This document shows positions 37,224 through 45,813 of a DNA stretch of 64,000 nucleotides, one piece after another. Position 1 is the first letter of the stretch. Each line of letters begins with the position of its first letter. Made by a program: the position numbers and the translations under genes. The stretch is from positions 2,852,001-2,916,000 of the forward strand of contig NZ_CP053836.1 in NCBI RefSeq assembly GCF_013201825.1. Reading direction: 5' to 3'. The stretch comes from Halarcobacter ebronensis. GTDB lineage: Bacteria > Campylobacterota > Campylobacteria > Campylobacterales > Arcobacteraceae. Under the pieces are notes generated by a model. It worked only from the letters and a program-made list of their open reading frames with translations, was not told the DNA's origin and ran no database searches.

Positions 37224-38960
37224 TTATTTAAAGTGCTTGTTTACTATCTCTAAAAATTGATCTGGATTTTTATATCCAACAATTTGCGCAGCTTTTATCT
37301 CATTGTTATCTTTATCCCAGAAGATTAGTGCAGGGGGTCCAACAACACCAAATCTTTTTTGCATTGCTTTATCATCTTGATTGTTTTCTGTAACATCTGC
37401 TTTTATTAGAGTAAACTCTTTTAGTTTTTCTATTACTCTATTATCTTTAAAAGTGATCTCTTCAAGCTCTTTACAAGAGACACACCATGAAGCATAGAAA
37501 TCAAGCATTACTGGTTTATTTGATGCTTTGACTGCCATATCAATCTCTTCATTGCTTTTTACATAAACAATATTTAGTTTTTGTGTTTCCTCAAATGCAA
37601 CTTTTGAAGTAAATTTATCAAGGGGTTTTAATGGATTTGTTGCACCACTTACAGCACCAACAAAAAGTAAAATACCATAAATTAAAACTACAGTTGTTAA
37701 AATTTTCACTAAAATATGTCCAAATACTTTTAGATATAAAGCAGTTCCTATTAATAAAATTGCCCATAAATACATTATTAAAGTTGCATCTAAAACCCTA
37801 TCTAACATCCAAATAGCAACACCAAGCATCACTATACCAAAGATTTTAGTAACATCTTCCATCCAGCCACCTGGTTTTGGCATATATTTACCAGCTCCTA
37901 GACCAATTAGAAGAAGAGGCGCTCCCATTCCAAGACTCATTACAAATAGAGCTGCTCCACCTAAAAAAGCATCACCTGTTTGACCAATATATACTAAAGC
38001 TCCAGCTAATGGCGGTGCAACACAAGGACCAACAATAAGCGCTGATAAGAATCCCATAATTGCAATACCAACAACACCTTGTTTCTCTTTCCCATCTGTT
38101 GTTTTATTAACTTTGTTTTGCAAACTTTGTGGAAGTTCAAGTTTAAAATAGCCAAACATTGATAGTGCTAAAGCCACAAAAATAGCAGCAAAAGCCACAA
38201 GCACATAAGGATTTTGAAGGGCTACTTGTAGATTTGCTCCAAAAACTCCTGCTAAAACTCCTGCTATTGTATAAGCTACTGCCATAGATAGGACATAAAC
38301 AAGTGAAAGGAAAAATCCTTTTGAAGCTGTTAAATTTCCACTATCCCCTGCTTTTACAATAATAGAAGACAAAATTGGAATCATAGGAAACACACAAGGA
38401 GTTAAAGACAGAAGAAGTCCAAAACCAAAAAAAGTTGCTAAAACTAAAAGAATATTTCCATCTTTTAATGTTCCAGCAATAATATCTGTCTCATTTTGTG
38501 CAACTTCTGTTTGAACATCTTTATTTTCATTTGCTAAGGCTGAACTTGTAGCAAAATCAACTGTAACTGTCTCACTCATAGGAGCATAACAAAGACCTTT
38601 TTTTGAGCATCCTTGAAAATCAACTTGCACTTCAATATTTGAAGCATTAACTTTTGATTTTAGTAAGGAATAAGGTATCTCTATGTTTAAATCATCTGTA
38701 TGAATCTGCCAAATTTCATATGGATGAGCTTCTGGAACATTTAAATCATCTCTAATATCTATTTTTTTGGGTTTACTAATAAAAAATTTTAGTTTATCAT
38801 CATATAAATAGATATCTTTCCCCAAAGCAAGTCTAAAGACTAATTTGTCATCTTTCTTTTCAAAACTTGTCTTAAAAGCCTCATTAGGCTCTAAAAAATT
38901 CTGTTCTATTGCAAAAGCATAAATGCTTATAAATAGTAGTAAAAGGAGTTTTTTTATCAT
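37224..38960 (-). CDS. dsbD: Thiol:disulfide interchange protein DsbD
   Basis: A 578-residue inner-membrane reductant transporter in three parts. A signal peptide leads to a periplasmic alpha domain with the Cys pair in QGCSKKGLCYAP. Eight membrane helices (about 165-425) follow with TPCVFPMIPI and GPCVAPPLAG. A C-terminal thioredoxin domain has SWCVSCKELE. It carries electrons from cytoplasmic thioredoxin to periplasmic partners. The thioredoxin-like gene 13 bp upstream is probably co-transcribed and may be such a partner. Confidence 0.95.
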   Translation of the reverse strand: MIKKLLLLLFISIYAFAIEQNFLEPNEAFKTSFEKKDDKLVFRLALGKDIYLYDDKLKFFISKPKKIDIRDDLNVPEAHPYEIWQIHTDDLNIEIPYSLLKSKVNASNIEVQVDFQGCSKKGLCYAPMSETVTVDFATSSALANENKDVQTEVAQNETDIIAGTLKDGNILLVLATFFGFGLLLSLTPCVFPMIPILSSIIVKAGDSGNLTASKGFFLSLVYVLSMAVAYTIAGVLAGVFGANLQVALQNPYVLVAFAAIFVALALSMFGYFKLELPQSLQNKVNKTTDGKEKQGVVGIAIMGFLSALIVGPCVAPPLAGALVYIGQTGDAFLGGAALFVMSLGMGAPLLLIGLGAGKYMPKPGGWMEDVTKIFGIVMLGVAIWMLDRVLDATLIMYLWAILLIGTALYLKVFGHILVKILTTVVLIYGILLFVGAVSGATNPLKPLDKFTSKVAFEETQKLNIVYVKSNEEIDMAVKASNKPVMLDFYASWCVSCKELEEITFKDNRVIEKLKEFTLIKADVTENNQDDKAMQKRFGVVGPPALIFWDKDNNEIKAAQIVGYKNPDQFLEIVNKHFK

Positions 38961-38973
38961 AGAATATAAATCC

Positions 38974-39336
38974 TTATTTAAAATAGTTATAACTACTTAG
39001 TTTTAAATCTGTTACACTTTTAATTCCAACTTCCAAAGTGATAAGTTTACCATCTTGAAAATAAGCCAAAGTAGGAAGAGCTTTAACTCCATTTTTAATT
39101 GCCAAATCTCTATATTGATCAATATCTACTTTATAGACTTCCACATTTTCAGGTTTCTCTTTTTCAAACTCATTTAATATTCCTGTCATTATTTTACAAG
39201 GAGGACACCAAGTAGCATAGAAATCAACTATAACATTTTTACCTTTTAACTTCTCCTCAAAATTTGAATCATTTAAATGTTCAATAGCAAAAAGAGTTGA
39301 GAAGCCAAATAGCAATACCAATAAAATCTTCTTCAT
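38974..39336 (-). CDS. Periplasmic thioredoxin-like protein
   Basis: A 120-residue thioredoxin with a signal peptide (KKILLVLLFGFSTLFA). The active site is FYATWCPPCKIM, and the conserved cis-Pro is in ALPTLAYF. Export plus linkage to dsbD suggests it reduces periplasmic disulfides, for example during cytochrome c assembly; the exact client is unknown. Confidence 0.87.
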   Translation of the reverse strand: MKKILLVLLFGFSTLFAIEHLNDSNFEEKLKGKNVIVDFYATWCPPCKIMTGILNEFEKEKPENVEVYKVDIDQYRDLAIKNGVKALPTLAYFQDGKLITLEVGIKSVTDLKLSSYNYFK

Positions 39337-39484
39337 ATTTTTCCTTCATTTTTTTTAATTATATAGAAATATTGTAAAGCCTTTGTTTATAATATAAGTA
39401 AACTTATAGATTTTATTATAATAAAAAATTATAAAATAATTAAATTTTTTATGTTAGAATTATTTTTTTTGCAAAAGGTTATAG

Positions 39485-39841
39485 ATGAATAGATTAACTG
39501 ATTTACCGCCAAAGAGTGTAGAGTTTATGATAAAAGATGGCGTTGCAATGATTGATATTAGACGTCCTGATGAATGGGAAAATACAGGAGTTATAAAAAA
39601 TGCCCATAAACTAACTTTTTTTGACTCTTTTGGAAACCATGATATTCCCACTTGGCTTAGAAATTTTGAGAAGATTGTAACGTCAAAAGAAGAACCCTTT
39701 GTCCTTATTTGTGCCCATGCAAATAGAACACGAGTGGTTGGAGAATTTCTAATACAACAACATGGATATAAAAATGTGGCTCATCTAGCAGGTGGGATGG
39801 CCTTATGGTTAGAGGAGAGAAAGGAAGTGGTTTTTGAATAA
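39485..39841 (+). CDS. Rhodanese-like domain protein
   Basis: A 118-residue single-domain rhodanese without a signal peptide. It has AMIDIRRPDEWENTG at the N-terminal rhodanese strand and an active-site Cys in LICAHANRTRVV, followed by LAGGMALWLEE. It would transfer sulfane sulfur to an unknown acceptor. A/T-rich promoter DNA lies upstream; the 3' end meets a bidirectional terminator. Confidence 0.88.
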   Translation: MNRLTDLPPKSVEFMIKDGVAMIDIRRPDEWENTGVIKNAHKLTFFDSFGNHDIPTWLRNFEKIVTSKEEPFVLICAHANRTRVVGEFLIQQHGYKNVAHLAGGMALWLEERKEVVFE

Positions 39842-39870
39842 AAAAGAGGAGTTTTACTCTTCCTCTTTTT
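39841..39870. terminator. Bidirectional terminator between convergent genes
   Basis: AAAAAGAGGA (39841-39850) pairs with TCCTCTTTTT (39861-39870) around a 10-nt loop. The stem ends in a T-run on the plus strand and begins with an A-run that becomes a T-run on the minus strand. It overlaps the 3' end of the small minus-strand gene. Confidence 0.7.
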
Positions 39871-40084
39871 TCTTATTGCTTGCTTCTTGTAATATTGCTA
39901 TCACATCATCAAGATTTTCATAAGGGATGTGAGATTTCCACTCAATATCTTTTCCATTTAATGAGATACCAATACTAATAATATCAGGTGTTCCTTTTCC
40001 ATAAGGCTCAGATACATTTGAGATTGAGATTACACCTTTTTTTGTTCCAGCTAGTTGAAGTTTTCCTAATTCTGTTGTTGCCAT
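39854..40084 (-). CDS. Small conserved-looking protein of unknown function
   Basis: A 76-residue soluble protein I do not recognise. It starts MATTELGKLQLAGTKKG after a good AAAAGGA ribosome binding site and ends in a Lys/Glu-rich tail that overlaps the terminator. Codon use is like that of its neighbours, so it is likely real. Confidence 0.65.
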   Translation of the reverse strand: MATTELGKLQLAGTKKGVISISNVSEPYGKGTPDIISIGISLNGKDIEWKSHIPYENLDDVIAILQEASNKKKEEE

Positions 40085-40152
40085 ATAATATCCTTTTATT
40101 AAATTAGATTTCTTCTATTTTACAAAAAGAAACTTTTTTTATCTTAAATTCA

Positions 40153-42213
40153 TCAATTTAATGCACAAGGTTCACCCAAATAGTAACCTTGGAACTCATC
40201 TATATCAAGTCTTTTTAAAGTTTCATAAACCTCTTTTGAGTGGACAAACTCTGCAATTACTTTTATTCCTAAAGATTTTGAGAAGGTTGTTATTGATTTA
40301 ACTATCTCATAAGAATTTTCATCACTATTTATATCTTTAATCAAGGAACCATCAATTTTTATAAAATCAGGTTTGATTTTTAAAATATAAGAGAAGTTTG
40401 AAAAACCTGTTCCAAAATCATCAATTGCTATTTTGATACCTTTTCCCCTATATTCACTAATAAACTGACTAAGAACTTCACTATCCGTAATGTCATCACT
40501 CTCTAAAATTTCAAATACTATTTTTTCTCTCTGTTCTTTATTCAAAAGTTCAATTTGACTCTTTAAAAATTTCATATACTCAACATTCATAATATCGCTA
40601 AAACTAAGGTTTATTGATATCTCTTCTTTAATTGTATCAAGCATTGAAAAGGCTTTACTTATAATGATTCTATTTAGAGAGTAGTATTGTTTTATTTTAA
40701 AAGCAATATCTAAAAATTTTGTAGGAGATATATAAAAATGTTCGTTCTCTATTGTCTCTTTTATTCTCATTAAAACTTCATATTTAATAAGTTTGCCCTC
40801 TTTGTTAAAAATTGGTTGAAAAAAAGGGATCACCCTATCATCTTTTAAAGCACTATTTATTTTTTCTCTCCAAAATGTAGTATTTTTTATATTCTCTTGG
40901 GTATCAATTGTTTGATTATATATTGTAAATCTACTTCCTCTTTTTTTTGCATTTTTTAAAGCAATATTTGCACAAGCTAATTGATTGTTTTGAGAGATTG
41001 CTGTTCCAACTGTTATTTCAAAAATAATCTCTATTTTTAGAGAATTTATTCTGACAGGTTTTTTAAACTCTTTTAATATTTTTTGAATAACTAAGTCATA
41101 AGAGATAAAATTTTTTAGCTGTAAATCCAATATTGCAAAAGTTGCAGAACCTATTTTATAAAATAAGAAATCCTCTTTTTTAGCAAATTCATCTATTCTT
41201 GTTGTCAGTTCAATTAAAACTTCATCCCCTACTTCATAGCCATACAACTCGTTTATATCATCAAAATCATCTATACTAATAAGATTTAGGGCTGAAAATT
41301 CATATTTTTTCAAATCATTTAAAAGGGCAAGTCTGTTTTTTGCTCCTGTAACACTTTCATGATATAGTTTATACTCAATCTCTTTTGTTCTTTGTGAAAT
41401 CTTTTTTTCAAGATTTTTTGTATTATCTTCTATAAAATCAAGCATATCATTAAATTGACTAGATAACACTCCTAATTCATCATTTGTGTCAACACTACAT
41501 CTAATATCAAACCTTCCCTCTTTTACTAATCTTGCTTTTTCTGAAAGTTTTAAAATTGGATTTAAAAGTCTTTTTATAAAAAGAGATGATAACAAAGAGA
41601 TAAGAATTAAAACAATAAGTGAGATATTAATTATCATAAAACTAATCTCATTTGATTTTTTTATTAAGTCCTCTTTATATAAAGATGAGACTATATACCA
41701 ATCAAAATAATCATTATATTTTATCCAAGCAATTTTCTCATAACTAAAATTACTTGAATCCTCTTTTTTATGCCATTTATACTCGTATGGCATATTCTTT
41801 TTATATGCTAACTCCAGTTTTTGAAACATAGATTTAATATTTGGCATATTATTAATACTTGAATTTGAATCTTTTGTTATTTCTGGATGTAGAACAATCT
41901 TTGCTTCACTATTTATTAAAAATATATATCCCAAATCTTCTATAGTTATGGATTGAATCAAAGATCTCAGCTCTTCTAAAATACTCTTTTTCGCTTCTTC
42001 AAAATCTATATCTTTCTCTTGGCTTTTAAGATATAGCTCCTTTGATTTAATTATAGAGTCAACTCTTTTTAATTGTATTTGCGCTTGTTTTATCTCTAAA
42101 TCAATAATATAGTCAGATATTTTAGGGGTAATAATGAAGATAATAAAAAGAGAATAGATAAGAACAATAGCAACTATAATTGCATATATTTTATAGAAGA
42201 TTTTATTCTTCAT
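40153..42213 (-). CDS. Cache-HAMP-GGDEF(degenerate)-EAL c-di-GMP phosphodiesterase
   Basis: A 686-residue membrane protein. It has TM1 (about 8-30), a periplasmic single-Cache sensor, TM2 (about 193-215), HAMP, a GGDEF domain and an EAL domain. The GGDEF signature is replaced by GSATF (KIGSATFAIL), so cyclase activity is unlikely. The EAL side keeps YEVLMRI (EAL variant EVL), INLSFSD, FEILESDD, IDDFGTGFSN, KIDGSLI and FQGYYLGEP. It should hydrolyse c-di-GMP in response to a periplasmic ligand. Confidence 0.9.
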   Translation of the reverse strand: MKNKIFYKIYAIIVAIVLIYSLFIIFIITPKISDYIIDLEIKQAQIQLKRVDSIIKSKELYLKSQEKDIDFEEAKKSILEELRSLIQSITIEDLGYIFLINSEAKIVLHPEITKDSNSSINNMPNIKSMFQKLELAYKKNMPYEYKWHKKEDSSNFSYEKIAWIKYNDYFDWYIVSSLYKEDLIKKSNEISFMIINISLIVLILISLLSSLFIKRLLNPILKLSEKARLVKEGRFDIRCSVDTNDELGVLSSQFNDMLDFIEDNTKNLEKKISQRTKEIEYKLYHESVTGAKNRLALLNDLKKYEFSALNLISIDDFDDINELYGYEVGDEVLIELTTRIDEFAKKEDFLFYKIGSATFAILDLQLKNFISYDLVIQKILKEFKKPVRINSLKIEIIFEITVGTAISQNNQLACANIALKNAKKRGSRFTIYNQTIDTQENIKNTTFWREKINSALKDDRVIPFFQPIFNKEGKLIKYEVLMRIKETIENEHFYISPTKFLDIAFKIKQYYSLNRIIISKAFSMLDTIKEEISINLSFSDIMNVEYMKFLKSQIELLNKEQREKIVFEILESDDITDSEVLSQFISEYRGKGIKIAIDDFGTGFSNFSYILKIKPDFIKIDGSLIKDINSDENSYEIVKSITTFSKSLGIKVIAEFVHSKEVYETLKRLDIDEFQGYYLGEPCALN

Positions 42214-42238
42214 ATCTATTTACCCTTCTTACATAAAA

Positions 42239-43042
42239 TTACATTTTGGCTATAAGCTCTCCAAATTTAACATTAGTTCCTAAAAGATTTTCAAGCTTAA
42301 CAAAATCTTTTTCCCATAGCATTACTACAGTTGAACCCATTTTAAAATAACCTAAACAATCCCCTTGTTCAACTTTTAAATCTTCATACTCATAGATTTT
42401 AATCTCATTAGTATCACAATTAGTCTCAACTTTTGGCTCAAATTCAAATACCATTTGTCCAACATTTAAAGCACCTACAAAAACCATATAAAAAAGTTTC
42501 TCTTTGTAAATACACTCTAAAATAACTCTCTCGTTTTCTATAAACAGATCAATCTGTTTATTTAGATATTTTAAATTTACAGGATAGAGTTTTCCTGGAA
42601 CATGTAACAATCTTTTTACCTCAAAATCTATTGGCGCATGATATCTATGATAATCTTTTGGAGAGAGATAAAAATTCATATAATCTCCATCATGCATTTT
42701 ATGAAAATTTTCTGCACAATTATATGTCAAAAGCTCTTCAATAGAGTATTCCATACCTTTTATTTGCAAAGCCAACTCTTTTTCAATCTTTCCACATTGG
42801 GTAATTAAACTATCTGTCGGAGAGATAAAAAGATTATCTGCTTTTTCAATCTCCCTTGGAATTGCTAACTCTCTTGTAAAAAGATCATTTAAAGATTTAT
42901 AAAATTTAGGATTTCTAAACTCACTCATATTTAATCCCAAGAATTTCACATAGGCACTATTTATTATTGTTTGTATAAATGCTGGAAATTCAAATCTTGC
43001 AAATTTTCCAAAATATTGGGAAATAACATTTGTTATATGCAT
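42239..43042 (-). CDS. psd: Phosphatidylserine decarboxylase
   Basis: A 267-residue enzyme that makes phosphatidylethanolamine. The self-cleavage/pyruvoyl site is in FKMGSTVVMLW (GST), and the family motifs YLSPKDYHRYHAP and VFVGALNVG are present. It has no membrane helix, which fits peripheral association of this shorter class. AAGGA lies before the ATG. It follows the EAL gene's promoter region and is divergent from a small Cys-rich gene. Confidence 0.95.
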   Translation of the reverse strand: MHITNVISQYFGKFARFEFPAFIQTIINSAYVKFLGLNMSEFRNPKFYKSLNDLFTRELAIPREIEKADNLFISPTDSLITQCGKIEKELALQIKGMEYSIEELLTYNCAENFHKMHDGDYMNFYLSPKDYHRYHAPIDFEVKRLLHVPGKLYPVNLKYLNKQIDLFIENERVILECIYKEKLFYMVFVGALNVGQMVFEFEPKVETNCDTNEIKIYEYEDLKVEQGDCLGYFKMGSTVVMLWEKDFVKLENLLGTNVKFGELIAKM

Positions 43043-43198
43043 AATTGTCCTTATTATAAATTGATATGTTTGCCTAAATTTTACCTAAAAATATCTTCAA
43101 TTTTAAAATGTGTATTTAAAAGAAAATTATAAGAATTTATAAAATCTATTTTGATAATCTTCCAAAACTTTATATTACAAATTTTTAAAGGATATACA

Positions 43199-43435
43199 AT
43201 GCATAAGATTATAGTTGAAAATGAGTGTGGTTGTTTTAAAAGAAGCGATTTAGAAAACAATTTATCAATCAGCTCAAAAGATGAAGCTTTAAGTAAAGCA
43301 ATTGAGATGAAAGATAGAATGAATAGCGAGTTCTGTGGGAAACATGATTTCCAACTTCAAGAGGATTCAAACAATTTTGTGATTGCTTTTAAAGCACAAA
43401 AATCTACCTGTTGTGGGGGAGGACACTGCGGTTAA
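43199..43435 (+). CDS. Small protein with C-terminal CCGGGHCG motif
   Basis: I choose the ATG at 43199, preceded by AAAGGA; an earlier ATG at 43151 has no ribosome binding site. The 78-residue product has Cys pairs near the N-terminus (NECGCFKRSD), a central Cys, and ends STCCGGGHCG, a likely metal-binding tail. The function is unknown. Confidence 0.7.
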   Translation: MHKIIVENECGCFKRSDLENNLSISSKDEALSKAIEMKDRMNSEFCGKHDFQLQEDSNNFVIAFKAQKSTCCGGGHCG

Positions 43436-43443
43436 TTTCGCAG

Positions 43444-44181
43444 TTACTCCCTTTTTTCAAGCTCTTTTCTTTTTTCTAAAAACTCTTCTATTGCTTTTTT
43501 TACAGCCTCATAATTTTGCCCATCACCTTGTATTCTTTGAAAACATTTTTCATAATCAGCAACAGGATCTATTTTCATAATCTCTAAAATAACATCCAAA
43601 AACGAGTGAAAAGGCACATCATCACCACTTTTACAAAAATGGATTGCCCTTTGTAATGAGACAAAAGGATTTTGATTTATTCTTGTTACATGGTTATATC
43701 TCTTTTTCATATAAAGAACAAACTCTTTCCTAACCTCAGATTCAACTACTTCAAGTTTGAAATTCTTGGTATTTACTCTACATTTAAAACCAATTTTTGT
43801 TGAATAGAAATCAAAAATATCAATTACAAATTTTAAATTTTTATTTAAAAATCTCTCCCTATATACACACTGGAAAATATCATTTTCAAATTTAAAAGTG
43901 TGAGAGTTGTTTTTATAAAGGAAATATTTTTTATCTATACAATCAAGTACTTCATGTAATGCTTCATTTGTAAGAAAAAATAGATCTATATCTCTAAAAG
44001 TATCTCTTTTGAGACAAGACCCTGCCAGATAAAACTCTATATACTCCTCTTTTAGAGGTGTTGAGACTACATTTTTAAAAAAATTTTCTATTCTATCACT
44101 AACTATCTTCAGTCTTTTGTCTAAAACAATTGCTAAATCACTGTCTAAAAATTCATATTGGTTCCAAAATGGAAAGTTCAA
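43444..44181 (-). CDS. Nucleotidyltransferase-fold protein
   Basis: A 245-residue protein with the polymerase-beta-type nucleotidyltransferase signature AGSCLKRDTFRDIDLFF (GS, then DxD) and a later acidic residue in FVIDIFDFYS. The start is TTG at 44181 with AAGGA 8 bp upstream; no in-frame ATG lies nearby. The substrate is unknown. It is convergent with the CCGGGHCG protein, with a 6-bp weak hairpin (ACTGCG/CGCAGT) at their junction. Confidence 0.75.
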   Translation of the reverse strand: MNFPFWNQYEFLDSDLAIVLDKRLKIVSDRIENFFKNVVSTPLKEEYIEFYLAGSCLKRDTFRDIDLFFLTNEALHEVLDCIDKKYFLYKNNSHTFKFENDIFQCVYRERFLNKNLKFVIDIFDFYSTKIGFKCRVNTKNFKLEVVESEVRKEFVLYMKKRYNHVTRINQNPFVSLQRAIHFCKSGDDVPFHSFLDVILEIMKIDPVADYEKCFQRIQGDGQNYEAVKKAIEEFLEKRKELEKRE

Positions 44182-44225
44182 AGGAGTCCTTCAAAAAATA
44201 TTTTTAATATTTTATAATATAAATG

Positions 44226-45323
44226 CTAATTATTAGGTACTAAGATTGTAAGTCTTCCTTGCTCTTTCATTCCACCTGCATATATTGCTGCATTTTTACC
44301 ATCACCAAAGAAAAAGTCAGCTCTAATCTCCCCTTTGATTGCTCCACCTGTATCTGCTGCAACCATTAATCTATCAATTTTCTCTTGGGTAACAGAGTTT
44401 TTTGTATTGATAAAAACAGGAATTCCCAAAGGGATATAAGTTCTATCAACTGCTAAGTTTCTACCTGCAACAAGTTCAATTCCTAAAGCACCCGTTGCTC
44501 CTTGTTTTCTCTCAGAAAAGAAAATATAACTTCTATTTTTATATAAAATCTCATCTAATCTTTGTGGATTATCATCAAAATAGGCTTTAATACCTTGCAT
44601 TGAAGCACCATACTCTTTTAGAACACCTTCATCTAAAAGAATTTTTCCTATTCCACTATATTGATGTCCATTTTGGTTTGCATACCCAATATTTATAATC
44701 TCTCCTGTATCTAGTTTAACTTCCCCTGAACCTTGGACTTGAAGAAAAAAGAGCTCTAATCTATCATCCACATAACAAATAGGTGTTAAATCATCTCTTT
44801 TGTTAATTGCTTTTCTATCATCATAAGAGACAATTTTACCATTAACCATTTTTCCTCTTAATCTATACTTTTTTAATTCAGGATAAGAGTCACTTAAATC
44901 AATTATTATCATATCATCAGGTGTTTTATATATTGGATATTTATAAATATCACTTTTAGTTCTACTTCCATTTAAAAGAGGCTCATAATAACCAGTAATA
45001 ACACCTTTGTCTAAACCATTGCTATTATATAAAACATAAGGGGTAAAATTGTTTGTAAAAAATTCTGAGGCATTTGTATACTCTTTGGCTTTCTCACATA
45101 CATTTTTAAATAAATCATATTTTACAGCTTTTTGGCAATCTTTTTTAAAAACTTCAAAAGCTAAAGGTAAATCATCTTCATAAAATCCCTCTATTTCATT
45201 AAAAGAGACTTTTTTTACATTTGCTTGTGAGACTGGAAGTTTTTCAAACTTCATTAACTCTTTTTGAGAACATCCTGTAAATAGTAATATAAAAATTATT
45301 GTGATTGTTGATAAAAATTTCAT
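44226..45323 (-). CDS. mltA: Membrane-bound lytic murein transglycosylase A
   Basis: A 365-residue lipoprotein with a lipobox LLFTGC (Cys17). It has the MltA catalytic domain (TGYYEPLLNGSR, FFLQVQGSGEV) and a C-terminal 3D domain with the Asp triad in VAADTGGAIKG, RADFFFG and NAAIYAGG. It cleaves peptidoglycan to 1,6-anhydro products at the outer membrane. It stands as its own unit downstream of a small zinc-ribbon protein. Confidence 0.93.
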   Translation of the reverse strand: MKFLSTITIIFILLFTGCSQKELMKFEKLPVSQANVKKVSFNEIEGFYEDDLPLAFEVFKKDCQKAVKYDLFKNVCEKAKEYTNASEFFTNNFTPYVLYNSNGLDKGVITGYYEPLLNGSRTKSDIYKYPIYKTPDDMIIIDLSDSYPELKKYRLRGKMVNGKIVSYDDRKAINKRDDLTPICYVDDRLELFFLQVQGSGEVKLDTGEIINIGYANQNGHQYSGIGKILLDEGVLKEYGASMQGIKAYFDDNPQRLDEILYKNRSYIFFSERKQGATGALGIELVAGRNLAVDRTYIPLGIPVFINTKNSVTQEKIDRLMVAADTGGAIKGEIRADFFFGDGKNAAIYAGGMKEQGRLTILVPNN

Positions 45324-45372
45324 CTTTTTCCTTTATAGCTTGAAATTTTATCATCTAAAAGTTAATCTACAA

Positions 45373-45675
45373 TTACATAGAGCAATTAGAGTTTGAAGAT
45401 TGGGGATAGACCTCTTTTAGTCCACATATTTTACAAGTATATTCTATTTCATTTAGACCTGAACAACCATGGTTTTTCAAAACTTTTGCACTAATAACTT
45501 CATCTTTGAAAGTTGTTCTTGTATTTTCATCAAAAAAGACTCTTCTTTTTGCTTTGCAAGTAGGACATTCACCTTGATTTAATTTATCAACTCTTGAGTG
45601 TTTGTTTTTATAAAAAAGAAGTACAGAAAAAATTACGATTAAAAAAAGTAGCAGTAAAAAAAGAATAGTTTGCAT
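45373..45675 (-). CDS. Membrane-anchored zinc-ribbon-like small protein
   Basis: A 100-residue protein with one N-terminal membrane helix (1-23) and a soluble part holding two CxxC knuckles (ECPTCKAK and YTCKICGLKE), with a further Cys in NHGCSG. The pattern fits a zinc ribbon. The function is unknown. Confidence 0.65.
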   Translation of the reverse strand: MQTILFLLLLFLIVIFSVLLFYKNKHSRVDKLNQGECPTCKAKRRVFFDENTRTTFKDEVISAKVLKNHGCSGLNEIEYTCKICGLKEVYPQSSNSNCSM

Positions 45676-45702
45676 AAGCAGAGTTACCCCTGCTTTATGC
45701 TA

Positions 45703-45744
45703 AAAACTCTCTCTTGTTCCTCTTTTAGAACATTTAAGAGTTTT
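45703..45744 (-). terminator. Imperfect terminator stem downstream of dnaK
   Basis: The outer arms AAAACTCT (45703-45710) and AGAGTTTT (45737-45744), and the inner arms TGTTC (45715-45719) and GAACA (45728-45732), form a long interrupted stem. On the minus strand it is followed by T's. It lies about 70 bp after the dnaK stop and probably ends the hrcA-grpE-dnaK transcript. Confidence 0.5.
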
Positions 45745-45813
45745 GTTATATTTTCTCTTTCAAAATGATTTAGACATCTTTTTGGTGTAGAGGTTTTTTT
45801 TATTTTTATCAAA

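Noticed and set aside
43425-43444. Intrinsic terminator between the CCGGGHCG gene and the nucleotidyltransferase gene
   Set aside because: The stem is only 6 bp (ACTGCG/CGCAGT) and overlaps the stop region; too weak to list as a terminator.
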